Source: Pseudomonadota bacterium (GTDB lineage Bacteria; Desulfobacterota; Desulfobacteria; Desulfobacterales; JAHIVH01). From it: a DNA stretch of 64,000 bases. Each line of letters begins with the position of its first letter. Position 1 is the stretch's first letter. The notes under the pieces were generated by a model that saw nothing but the letters and a program-made list of their open reading frames with translations, searched no databases and was not told the origin of the DNA. The position numbers and the translations under genes were made by a program. This document shows, piece by piece, positions 17,600-25,725 of this stretch. The stretch lies in the NCBI GenBank assembly GCA_018816735.1, contig JAHIVH010000132.1:62001-126000 (forward strand). The letters are read 5' to 3'.

Positions 17600-18266
17600 C
17601 AGTTTGAATTTTCAAGCATATAATCAATTCAACCTGCACAGGCAGGCCATGCGGGACAGTTTTTTGCCCAAGCAATCCACGACAAGCGGTGTGATACTGT
17701 CCGGAGGCAATTGCGCAAGGCATGGTGGAAAAAATAAGGCGATGATAGATATATGTGGCCAGCGTATTATAGTAAGAATCTATCATGTGATGAAATCAAT
17801 TTTCAAGGATTTGATTCTGGTTACAAACGACCCCGATGCCTACTCAGACCTTGATGTAAGAATTGTAAAAGATATTTACGGGGACAGAAGTGCACTGACC
17901 GGTCTTCATGCTGGTCTTGACGCCGCCATGAATACCCATGCATTTTTTGTTGCCTGTGATGCACCCCTTATCAAAAAAGAACTCATAAAATTGATGCTGA
18001 AACATTGGCATCCGGAATATGATGCTCTTGTGCCAAAAACATCAGCCGGAATGGAACCCTTGTTTGCGGTTTACTCCAAACGATGTCTTCCATTTATCGA
18101 GCACCATCTCGATCAGAAGAAATATAAAATTATGGATATTTATAATTATCTGAATGTGGCCAATATTGATGAATCCATACTTCGGGAACACGACAGTAAC
18201 CTATCTTCATTTTTTAATGTCAATACGCCGGACATGATTGACGCGGCTAAAAGCATGGTAGATTAA
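17592..18266 (+). CDS. mobA: MobA-type molybdenum cofactor guanylyltransferase
   Basis: A 224-residue nucleotidyltransferase that attaches GMP to molybdenum cofactor, the step needed for the bis-MGD cofactor of the adjacent DMSO-reductase-family enzyme. The entry motif GVILSGGNCARHGGKNKAM matches LAGGxSxRMGxxKA with slight changes. The metal-binding ACDAPLI and the C-terminal FFNVNTPDMI are typical. It starts with GTG and overlaps the ferredoxin end by 8 bases; the first 30 residues precede the conserved fold, so a later start is possible. A 146-base gap separates it from the catalytic-subunit gene. Confidence 0.88.
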   Translation: MNNSLNFQAYNQFNLHRQAMRDSFLPKQSTTSGVILSGGNCARHGGKNKAMIDICGQRIIVRIYHVMKSIFKDLILVTNDPDAYSDLDVRIVKDIYGDRSALTGLHAGLDAAMNTHAFFVACDAPLIKKELIKLMLKHWHPEYDALVPKTSAGMEPLFAVYSKRCLPFIEHHLDQKKYKIMDIYNYLNVANIDESILREHDSNLSSFFNVNTPDMIDAAKSMVD

Positions 18267-18344
18267 GTTATGAATTTTATACAAAGTAAATTCCGGTCAG
18301 CAGAGTTTTACGACAGTGTTTGATTTTACAAAATTGTTTCACGT

Positions 18345-18355
18345 TTAACTTTTTC
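18345..18355. promoter_or_regulatory. Partial copy of the shared motif before the catalytic subunit
   Basis: TTAACTTTTTC matches the right half of GTCAACTATTAACTTTTTC at 16433-16451. It lies 58 bases before the start of the molybdopterin subunit gene. The left half is absent, so this is a weak candidate that could be chance in AT-rich DNA. Confidence 0.25.
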
Positions 18356-18412
18356 CGATTATTTTATGACTGAAAACAGGCAAGTGTATTTTAAACATTT
18401 ACAGGAGGAGAC

Positions 18413-21334
18413 ATGAAAGAAATCAAACTCACCCGTAGGAAATTTTTGAAGGTTTCGGGTGCATCAGTAGCATTGCTTTCGCTGAATTCATTTGGTTTTT
18501 TTGGTGGAAACAGCATTGCCAACGCTACACAGAAGTTGATCAATGAGTGGGATTATTCAGGGTGGGAAGATCTCCACAGAAAAGAGTGGACATGGGATAA
18601 GATTACCTGGGGAACACATCTCGTTGACTGTTACCCGGGAAATTGCCTGTGGCGGGTTTATACCAAGGACGGTGTGGTTTTCAGAGAAGAGCAGGCTGCC
18701 AAATATCCTGTGGTCGACCCCACAGGCCCGGACTTTAACCCAAGAGGCTGCCAGAAAGGTGCATCATACAGTATTATGATGTATAACCCTGACCGCTTAA
18801 AATACCCCATGAAACGCGTGGGTGAGAGAGGAAGTGGCAAGTGGAAACGTGTCAGCTGGGATGAAATTCTGGAAGATATCGCTGAAGGAATTGTGGATGG
18901 CCTGGTTGAACAGGGCCCGGAATCAATTATCGCAGAATTCGGACCCGGAAACGGCGGTTACCTTCATATCATTGCCCCTCACCGGCTTGCCATGAAACTG
19001 GGAGCAACACACCTTGACCTCGATTCAACCATCGGAGACTTCAACCGCGGTATTTATGAAACCATGGGAAAATTTATGTTCATGGATTCCGTGGATGGAT
19101 GGTTCTTCGGGAAACTGCTTCTCATCTGGCATATGAATCCCGTATATACAAGGATTCCGTCCTATCATTTTATTTCCGAGGCGCGTTATAATGGCGCTGA
19201 AATCGTATCTATTGCCCCGGACTATAATCCAAGTTCCATGCATGCGGATGAGTGGATTCCTGTTGAAATGGGCGGTGATGCCGCTTTGGGCCTTTCTGTC
19301 TGTCAGATTCTTATAGAAAAAGGATGGATTGATGTGCCGTTTATCAAAGAACAGACAGACCTTCCGCTTCTTGTAAGAACAGATAACCAGAGGTTCCTGA
19401 GAGCATCTGATATGATCCAGAAGGGTAGGGATGATCAGTTATATTACTGGGATTCCGCGAAGCAGGCTCCCTGCCTGACACCTCTTGAAACCCTCACGCT
19501 GCCCTGTGACCCTGCTCTTGAAGGAACCTACAAGGTAACGCTTCTTGACGGAAAAACAGTTGAAGTCCAGACCGTTTTTCATCAGTTGAAAACGTCTGTA
19601 AACAAGGATTATACGCCGGAAAAAGCATCCAAACTGTGTAAAACCAATCCGGAAACCATCAGGCGCCTTGCTGAGAAATGTCACCGCGCCATGGGACATA
19701 TCCAGGTGATGGTCGGATGGAACTCCCCCAAATACTACCATGGTGACCTGATAGAAAGAGCGATGTGCCTTATACTTGCCCTGACCGGAAGTTTCGGTAA
19801 AAAGGGAAGCGGCATCAGGGGATGGAATGAATCCCTGTTTGAAGGCGCTCTTTTCCAGACGTTCAAGGAAGCCATTGGAACCGCTGCCAGCATGAAAGAG
19901 CTTCCCCGCCAGATGAAAATGATTAAAAAGTTCAAACGTGAAGACCCGACCATTACGGATGAGATTGCTTCAATCCGAATGGAGCGATGGCGAGATGCAA
20001 ATGAACTCAATATGACTGTCCCGGCATTCCTTTACTATTTTCATTCAGATTACAAAAAAGCCTGGGACACAAAAGAATGGCATTGTCCGACCATGAAAAG
20101 GCCATTTGAGGAGTACTTCAATGAAGCAATAGCAGAAGGCGGTGGATGGGAAGGTTTTGTCAAACCGGCCAAAGATCAGATACCAAGCGTATATATGTGG
20201 ATGGGAACCAACCCGGCCAGAAAGAACAGAGGATGGACCAAGAATATCCTGCCATCGCTCTGGAAAAAATACAAAACCATTTTCGGCTTTGAAACCAGAT
20301 GGACAACCACATTGCTTCATGGCGATTATATTCTTCCTTGTGCCGGATTTTACGAAAAGCTGGATACCCGTTTCCCGACGCCTCATGTCCCCTGGCTGAC
20401 TCTTACGGAGCAGGCTGTCAAACCCGTTGGCGAAGCCAAAATGGAATGGGAAATCTGTTGTATGCTGGCTGAAAAAATTGAAAAGGCCGCCAAAAAAAGA
20501 GGGAAAACCAAATTTGTCCAGCGTGATGGCAAAGAGATCGATGTCAGTGATATGGGAAAATGGCAGAAAATGGGGGCGAACAACATTGATGAAATTATGG
20601 AAGACGCCCTTGAAACCAGTGCACTTCTTGGAAATCTTCCTGTTGGCACAAACCTGAAAAAGATGCGTCAGGAAGGTATCGTAAGATTTACGGGCGTATC
20701 AACATTTGACCCGATCAGTATGAATCTTGCAACCGATATCAAGCCGGAAGAGCCGATTATCCCGCTGACCTGGCACACCGGAACCAAAAAGCTGCCGTAT
20801 CCGTCTTACAACAGACGTATCCAGTTCTACATAGATCATCCCTGGTTTATTGAAGCCGACGAACAATTGCCGGTTCACAAACAGAATCCCAAAATCGGCG
20901 GTGATTATCCCTTGAGAATGACTAGCGGTCATCAGAGGTGGAGCGTACATTCCATTTGGGTGACAAGCGAACAGCTTCTTAGAACGCATCAGGGAAGACC
21001 TTTCATGTTCATGAATCCTGAAGATGCGAAAAAGCGGGGGATAGAGGATGGTGACTATGTTAAAGTATATAATGACTTTGATAATTTTAAAATCCACGTG
21101 AAATTAACGCCTTCTGCAAAACCGGAAAACCCAGTTGAACCTGGCCAGGTGATAATCTATCATGCCTGGGAACCGTTCATGTTCAAAGACTGGAAGAGCT
21201 ATGATGCGGCAATACCTGGCATGGTTAAATGGCTTGATTTTGCAGCGGGTTATGGTCACTTGAATTACTTCAGATGGAACTGGTGTATTCAGCCTGTTGA
21301 CAGGGCAATGGCCGTGCAAGTGGAAAAAGCTTAA
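18413..21334 (+). CDS. Ethylbenzene-dehydrogenase-type molybdopterin catalytic subunit
   Basis: A 973-residue catalytic subunit of a type II DMSO-reductase-family enzyme. Residues 1-40 are a Tat signal (LTRRKFLKVSG, R8/R9), so the folded holoenzyme is exported. The FS0 cluster ligands are H69, C73, C78 and C113 (HLVDCYPGNC and GCQKG). The His-first ligand and the length are those of the NarG/EbdA group. D209 in TIGDFNRG is the candidate Mo ligand. Overall similarity, judged by eye, is to the EbdA/C25dh/Ahy alpha subunits, which hydroxylate unactivated C-H bonds with water and no O2. The gene order alpha-gamma-beta-chaperone follows. A strong AGGAGGAG precedes the ATG. The substrate (alkylbenzene, alkane C2, cymene or sterol side chain) cannot be read from sequence. 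Confidence 0.9.
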   Translation: MKEIKLTRRKFLKVSGASVALLSLNSFGFFGGNSIANATQKLINEWDYSGWEDLHRKEWTWDKITWGTHLVDCYPGNCLWRVYTKDGVVFREEQAAKYPVVDPTGPDFNPRGCQKGASYSIMMYNPDRLKYPMKRVGERGSGKWKRVSWDEILEDIAEGIVDGLVEQGPESIIAEFGPGNGGYLHIIAPHRLAMKLGATHLDLDSTIGDFNRGIYETMGKFMFMDSVDGWFFGKLLLIWHMNPVYTRIPSYHFISEARYNGAEIVSIAPDYNPSSMHADEWIPVEMGGDAALGLSVCQILIEKGWIDVPFIKEQTDLPLLVRTDNQRFLRASDMIQKGRDDQLYYWDSAKQAPCLTPLETLTLPCDPALEGTYKVTLLDGKTVEVQTVFHQLKTSVNKDYTPEKASKLCKTNPETIRRLAEKCHRAMGHIQVMVGWNSPKYYHGDLIERAMCLILALTGSFGKKGSGIRGWNESLFEGALFQTFKEAIGTAASMKELPRQMKMIKKFKREDPTITDEIASIRMERWRDANELNMTVPAFLYYFHSDYKKAWDTKEWHCPTMKRPFEEYFNEAIAEGGGWEGFVKPAKDQIPSVYMWMGTNPARKNRGWTKNILPSLWKKYKTIFGFETRWTTTLLHGDYILPCAGFYEKLDTRFPTPHVPWLTLTEQAVKPVGEAKMEWEICCMLAEKIEKAAKKRGKTKFVQRDGKEIDVSDMGKWQKMGANNIDEIMEDALETSALLGNLPVGTNLKKMRQEGIVRFTGVSTFDPISMNLATDIKPEEPIIPLTWHTGTKKLPYPSYNRRIQFYIDHPWFIEADEQLPVHKQNPKIGGDYPLRMTSGHQRWSVHSIWVTSEQLLRTHQGRPFMFMNPEDAKKRGIEDGDYVKVYNDFDNFKIHVKLTPSAKPENPVEPGQVIIYHAWEPFMFKDWKSYDAAIPGMVKWLDFAAGYGHLNYFRWNWCIQPVDRAMAVQVEKA

Positions 21335-21359
21335 CTTTCAATAATCTAGGGGTGAAAAA

Positions 21360-22019
21360 ATGGCAAATATTGTATCTCAAAAAACAACAAAGTCCAAAAA
21401 CGAGCTTTTGGATTGTAAAAGCAGCTACTGGAGCCAGGGAAACAGGTTTACAGTTGAAATGGCGACAACGCCTCTTGCAAATCAACCCTCTCCTTATATT
21501 AAAGCCACATATGATGAAAATGCGATCGGTCTTATAAAAGAATTGAAAATGATGTCCTGCCATAATTCTGAACAGGTCTTCTTTTATTTTGAATGGAAAA
21601 GTGAAACGCCGAATTTTGAAATCGGAAATATCGGTACGTTTCCCGATGCTGTAGCTATTCTTCTTCCATTTAAAGATTCTGAAAAAACACCTATCAAAGA
21701 AATGGGCACCAAAGATTTTCCTACAAACGGATGGTACTGGAGGCCTGATTTTGAGGAAAAACCCAAAAATCAAGTCGCTCATGGTCTTGCCACATCTATT
21801 TATACAAAGGATTCATCACTGTTTTCCACATCAAAATGGGAAAACGGTTTATGGAAAGTGGTTATTGGCCGAAGCCTGAAAGTCAATGAAGAAGCGGTGA
21901 ATTTTGAACCGGGCATGAAAACTGTAATTGGCTTTGCCGCCTGGGAAGGTGGAAACGGAGAACGTGGCGGTGTTAAGGCCTTTAGCAAGGAATGGCTGGA
22001 ATTTGAACTTCAAGCATAG
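21360..22019 (+). CDS. Haem-b gamma subunit of the hydroxylase (EbdC-like)
   Basis: A 219-residue all-beta protein of the EbdC/DdhC/SerC type, which holds one haem b at the end of the electron path from Mo. In this family the haem iron is bound by a Met and a Lys. M115 (IKEMGTKDF) and K206 in GNGERGGVKAFS are the likely ligands by motif position. It has no signal peptide, as expected if it travels with the Tat-exported alpha subunit. It lies 25 bases after the alpha gene with AGGGGTGAAAAA before the ATG. The order alpha-gamma-beta differs from the alpha-beta-gamma order usual for ebdABC. Confidence 0.85.
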   Translation: MANIVSQKTTKSKNELLDCKSSYWSQGNRFTVEMATTPLANQPSPYIKATYDENAIGLIKELKMMSCHNSEQVFFYFEWKSETPNFEIGNIGTFPDAVAILLPFKDSEKTPIKEMGTKDFPTNGWYWRPDFEEKPKNQVAHGLATSIYTKDSSLFSTSKWENGLWKVVIGRSLKVNEEAVNFEPGMKTVIGFAAWEGGNGERGGVKAFSKEWLEFELQA

Positions 22020-22109
22020 AAAGCCTTCACAGGATTTGCTGAAGTAAAGACAGCTAAACTTGAAATTCAGATAATCATTAAATTTGTTGAAATAATAGGA
22101 GATCAAAAG

Positions 22110-23246
22110 ATGGCGATTGATGATTCAAAACTCACCGATCGGGAAAAGGAATTGGCCAATGAGTTTACGGCAACCAAAGATCAGTTGAGAAAAGTGGATA
22201 AGCAAGTCGCAATGGTCATGGACTTGAACAAGTGCGTGGGTTGCCAGCTATGTTCCATGGCTTGCAAGACCCTGTGGACTTCCCTTGAGGGAAGAGAATA
22301 TATGTGGTGGAATAAAGTCAATACCCAACCGGGTAAAGGCTCGCCAAAGGATTGGGAAAGAATGGGCGGCGGCTATAAAGTATTGTTTGGCGGCAAGGTC
22401 AGGGACCCGGTCCGTGGAAAACTCCCAACCAAAAAAGAATTTGGTGATATGTGGAAATACAACTGGGATGGGGTGGTGAACAGTAAAGCAGGCGATGTTC
22501 ATCTTCAGCCTAAAAATGATGATGGTACGGAACCGGATTGGGGAATGAACTGGGATGAGGATCAGGGCGGAGGCGAATATCCAAATGCCTTCTATTTTTA
22601 TCTTCCCCGCATCTGTAATCATTGTGCATATCCGGCCTGCGTGGATGCCTGCCCCAGAAACGCCCTGTATAAAAGGGAAGAAGACGGTGCGGTCGTTGTC
22701 GATCAGGAGCGTTGCAAGGGATACCGGTTCTGCCTTGAAGCCTGCCCGTATAAAGTTATCTACTTCAACTTTATTAAAAAAGTGAGCATGAAGTGCATTT
22801 TCTGTTATCCCCGGCTTGAACAAGGTGTGCCAAACGCATGTGCCCGTCAATGCACAGGAAGAGTGAGATGGGTCGGTATGCGGGATGAGCCGAACAGCCT
22901 GATATATAAACTTGTAAAAGTCTGGAAGGTGGCTTTGCCGCTCCATCCTGAATACGGTACAGAACCCAATGTATTTTATGTGCCACCCCTTTCACCGCCC
23001 CGACTGGATGAAAATGGCAAGCTTGATCCAAGCAAGGCCAGAATTCCCATGAAGTACCTGAGATATCTTTTCGGACCGGAAGTGGAAAATGCGCTTGATA
23101 CCATGAACAAGGAAATGGAAAAAGTCCGAAAAGGCGGAAAATCAGAGCTTATGGAAATTCTGATTGCAAGAGAATGGAAAAAAATGTTTGAACCGTTTAC
23201 GACCGATCCGGCAACGCTTGACCGTAAACCCTCATCTATTAAATGA
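22110..23246 (+). CDS. Four-cluster Fe-S beta subunit of the hydroxylase (EbdB-like)
   Basis: A 378-residue electron-transfer subunit of the NarH/EbdB type. Four cysteine groups are visible: C42/C45/C48/C52, C169/C172/C177/C181, C202/(Y205)/C208/C212, and C229/C232/C244/C248. Tyr205 takes the place of a cysteine in the third group (CKGYRFC), which in this family (Trp in NarH) makes that centre a [3Fe-4S] cluster. The protein links the FS0 centre of the alpha subunit to the haem b of the gamma subunit. No signal peptide, consistent with co-export. TAGGAGATCAAAAG precedes the ATG. Confidence 0.92.
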   Translation: MAIDDSKLTDREKELANEFTATKDQLRKVDKQVAMVMDLNKCVGCQLCSMACKTLWTSLEGREYMWWNKVNTQPGKGSPKDWERMGGGYKVLFGGKVRDPVRGKLPTKKEFGDMWKYNWDGVVNSKAGDVHLQPKNDDGTEPDWGMNWDEDQGGGEYPNAFYFYLPRICNHCAYPACVDACPRNALYKREEDGAVVVDQERCKGYRFCLEACPYKVIYFNFIKKVSMKCIFCYPRLEQGVPNACARQCTGRVRWVGMRDEPNSLIYKLVKVWKVALPLHPEYGTEPNVFYVPPLSPPRLDENGKLDPSKARIPMKYLRYLFGPEVENALDTMNKEMEKVRKGGKSELMEILIAREWKKMFEPFTTDPATLDRKPSSIK

Positions 23247-23291
23247 TATGGTGTATGAGATATATCATAAACACTATGCAAGGATGTAATT

Positions 23292-24014
23292 ATGTCAGAA
23301 GAAAATGCATTGGAAAAATTACGCTCTATTACCATTAAAAATGAAAAAGAGCTGGGCCTCGCCAACCGGAGCCTCATGTATTCTTTATTTGCCGATGTTT
23401 TCAGATATCCGGATAAAGATTTCAGGGATCAGGTGAGAAATGGCGAACTGGAGAGCACGCTATCTTCAATTGCAGAAGCACTTCCTTACCCCTATGACCT
23501 GTCCGATGATGAGAAAAAAGGCCTCAGATTCCCGGAAACACTTTCCGATGAAGATATTGAAGTCGAATTCATCCGGTTATTCGAGGCAGGCCCAGGGAAT
23601 CCGCCATGTTCACTGGTAGAGGGTATCTACAGGGATGGCAGGCGATCTGTATTAAAAGACCTGATCATGTTTTATAATCATTTTGGGTTGAGCTATGAAG
23701 AAGGTTCAATGGACGACAGGCCGGATCATGCATCCTATGAGATGGAGTTCCTGCACTATCTTACTTTCCTGAATCTGCGGGCCATGCAGCTTGAAAAGAG
23801 CCAGGATAGCTACATCCTTGCTCAGAAAGATTTTCTGGAAAAACATCCGGTACAATGGGTGGGAAAGATGAAAGATCAGGTTACGCTCGTGTTTAACGGC
23901 TTGAAGGAAGGTGTAAACAGAGAAGTGATTACGTTTTATAAAAACCTGATTTGTCTTCTGGAACGGTTTGTTGATGCGGATTACGGATATGTCAAGTCAT
24001 CCTTATCCACATAG
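23292..24014 (+). CDS. TorD/DmsD-family assembly chaperone (EbdD-like)
   Basis: A 240-residue all-helical protein of the TorD/NarJ type. The segment EVEFIRLFEAGPGNPPCSLVE (split here around residues 92-112) is the characteristic region of these chaperones (x-Y/F-x-R-L-F, then G and P), and DDRPDHASYEMEFLHYL is the second family signature. Such chaperones hold the apo catalytic subunit in the cytoplasm, shield its Tat signal and aid cofactor insertion. It follows the beta gene by 45 bases and is the last gene before a strong terminator. Confidence 0.88.
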   Translation: MSEENALEKLRSITIKNEKELGLANRSLMYSLFADVFRYPDKDFRDQVRNGELESTLSSIAEALPYPYDLSDDEKKGLRFPETLSDEDIEVEFIRLFEAGPGNPPCSLVEGIYRDGRRSVLKDLIMFYNHFGLSYEEGSMDDRPDHASYEMEFLHYLTFLNLRAMQLEKSQDSYILAQKDFLEKHPVQWVGKMKDQVTLVFNGLKEGVNREVITFYKNLICLLERFVDADYGYVKSSLST

Positions 24015-24056
24015 CCGGTCAGACTGATTGTGCCGATATCAGGTTGTTTTGGGGGT

Positions 24057-24098
24057 GGGAGGGGCCGTATTCCGGCAATGGATCAAACGGCCCCTCCC
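24057..24098 (+). terminator. Strong hairpin after the chaperone gene
   Basis: GGGAGGGGCCGT (24057-24068) and ACGGCCCCTCCC (24087-24098) form a perfect 12-bp GC-rich stem with an 18-base loop, followed by TTTAAAGG. It probably ends or weakens transcription after the hydroxylase genes and separates them from the cytochrome genes. Confidence 0.7.
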
Positions 24099-24177
24099 TT
24101 TAAAGGTGCTTTTATATGGCGTATCATCTCTATTGAATGATACTTGAATATTAAACTGGATCAGAATCCGTATCACT

Positions 24178-24933
24178 ATGAAATTAACGCAAATTACAGA
24201 AACACCGGTTTGGAAATCGATCTTCAGGCATAAATTTGAAGATACGCCCAGGAATCGATCTCTTGCGGTGACATCGAACGTTTTTCTTCACTTGCACCCG
24301 ATAAAGGTAGACAGGGATGCAATCAAATTCCGGTTTACATTTTGTCTGGGTGGTTTGTCTCTGTTTATGTTTATCGTGGAAACGATCACAGGTGTACTCC
24401 TGATGCTCTATTACAGGCCTGTACCTGAATATGCCTATCTGGATATAAAGCTGCTTGAACATACTGTTTTATTCGGCATGTTTTTGAGGAATATGCACAG
24501 ATGGGCAGCCCATGCCATGGTGATACTGGTGATGCTTCATATGCTGCGCGTTTTTTTAACAGGATCATATAAACCGCCTCGCGAATTTAACTGGGTCGTG
24601 GGCGTCATGCTTCTTGTGATTACACTGCTCCTGAGTTTTACAGGTTATCTTTTACCCTGGGATCAGATCGCCTTCTGGGCGATCACCGTAGGAAGCAAAA
24701 TGGCTGCAGCCACGCCTTTTCTGGGTGTAGATGGCCCATTTCATGAATTTTTTCATATCACAGACATGAATGACATGAAGTATCTGCTTTTGGGCGACAG
24801 CGATGTGGGCGGAAATGCCTTATTGCGGTTTTACGTATTGCATTGCGTTATTCTGCCTTTGGCAAGTGTTCTTCTGATATTTGTGCATTTCTGGCGGATA
24901 AGAAAAGATGGCGGCATATCAAGGCCCTTGTAG
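24178..24933 (+). CDS. Cytochrome b, N-terminal (b6-type) half
   Basis: A 251-residue integral membrane protein with four long helices, matching the N-terminal half of cytochrome b or plastid cytochrome b6. Haem-ligand histidine pairs lie in helix B (RNMHRWAAHAMV) and helix D (YVLHCVILPLASVLLIFVHFW). LSFTGYLLPWDQIAFWAITVG is the conserved Qo-side loop. With the next gene it forms a split cytochrome b that exchanges electrons with quinol. No clear Shine-Dalgarno precedes ATG 24178. Its partners are the Rieske protein (16713) and the octahaem cytochrome downstream. Confidence 0.9.
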   Translation: MKLTQITETPVWKSIFRHKFEDTPRNRSLAVTSNVFLHLHPIKVDRDAIKFRFTFCLGGLSLFMFIVETITGVLLMLYYRPVPEYAYLDIKLLEHTVLFGMFLRNMHRWAAHAMVILVMLHMLRVFLTGSYKPPREFNWVVGVMLLVITLLLSFTGYLLPWDQIAFWAITVGSKMAAATPFLGVDGPFHEFFHITDMNDMKYLLLGDSDVGGNALLRFYVLHCVILPLASVLLIFVHFWRIRKDGGISRPL

Positions 24934-24993
24934 CTTATGGCTATCCTGGGAAGTTATAATGGAGTTTCAGTGTCAGTATAAAGATGAGTGAAA

Positions 24994-25713
24994 ATGAAAA
25001 CGGAAAATCAGAATAATACCCTTCAACCGGAAGAAAAAGAAATTTTTACCGTACCGAATCTTGTCTCCATAGAATTTATCGCCATGATCGTGGCGATGAT
25101 CATCCTCACGATCTGGTCGGTTTCGTTAGACGCGCCGTTAAAAGCGATTGCAGATCCAAACTGGACAGAAAATCCTGCAAAAGCGCCATGGTATTTCGTA
25201 GGCCTTCAGGAAGTTCTTGTGTATTTTGATCCCTGGATTGCAGGTGTGTCGATTCCTATTCTTATTATTGTCGGGCTTGCACTGATCCCTTATCTGGATC
25301 CAAATCCCAAAGGAGTGGGCGAATATAATTTCAGGGATAGAAAGCTTGTGATAACCGTTTTCCTGACAGGCTATTTTCTATGGTTTCTCCTTATCGTCAT
25401 CGGTCAATATTTCAGGGGACCCAACTGGCAGTTTTACTGGATATGGGAAGACTGGGCCGTTCACAAAGAAGCGGATCAGGCGCTTGTCAGTATTCCGAAT
25501 CTTTTCGGGTCACTGATTCTGGTGGCTTATTTTGGCCTGGGAACATTTATTTCAAAAATTAAATTCAAGGCGTTATATGAAAAAATGGGGACTTTGAAAT
25601 ATGTCACATCCTCAGTGTTTACGTTAATGATGATAGGTATTCTTTTAAAAATCGTGTTGCGTATTTTTTTCCATGTAAAATACATTATTTCAACCCCATA
25701 CTTTTCCATTTAG
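24994..25713 (+). CDS. Cytochrome b, C-terminal half (subunit IV-like)
   Basis: A 239-residue membrane protein (GTG at 24988 would add two residues) with about four helices. The motif KAPWYFVGLQEVLVYFDPW is the position of the Qo-site PEWY loop. Here it reads PWY without the Glu, a form also seen in low-potential, menaquinone-linked complexes. ALIPYLDPNPKG follows as in subunit IV. Compared with plant-type subunit IV (160 aa) it is extended by further C-terminal helices. It lies 60 bases after the b6 half and 12 bases before the multihaem cytochrome. Confidence 0.85.
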   Translation: MKTENQNNTLQPEEKEIFTVPNLVSIEFIAMIVAMIILTIWSVSLDAPLKAIADPNWTENPAKAPWYFVGLQEVLVYFDPWIAGVSIPILIIVGLALIPYLDPNPKGVGEYNFRDRKLVITVFLTGYFLWFLLIVIGQYFRGPNWQFYWIWEDWAVHKEADQALVSIPNLFGSLILVAYFGLGTFISKIKFKALYEKMGTLKYVTSSVFTLMMIGILLKIVLRIFFHVKYIISTPYFSI

Positions 25714-25725
25714 AAGAAAAAAGAA

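Noticed and set aside
22248..22946. Long open frame on the strand opposite the Fe-S beta subunit
   Set aside because: It lies antisense to a clear four-cluster protein, lacks a ribosome-binding site and has no recognisable domain.
18413..24014. Respiratory nitrate reductase or selenate/chlorate reductase
   Set aside because: No NarI-type membrane subunit. The gamma subunit, the SDR, the acyl-CoA genes and overall likeness to EbdA favour a hydroxylase, though selenate and DMS enzymes share the subunit plan.
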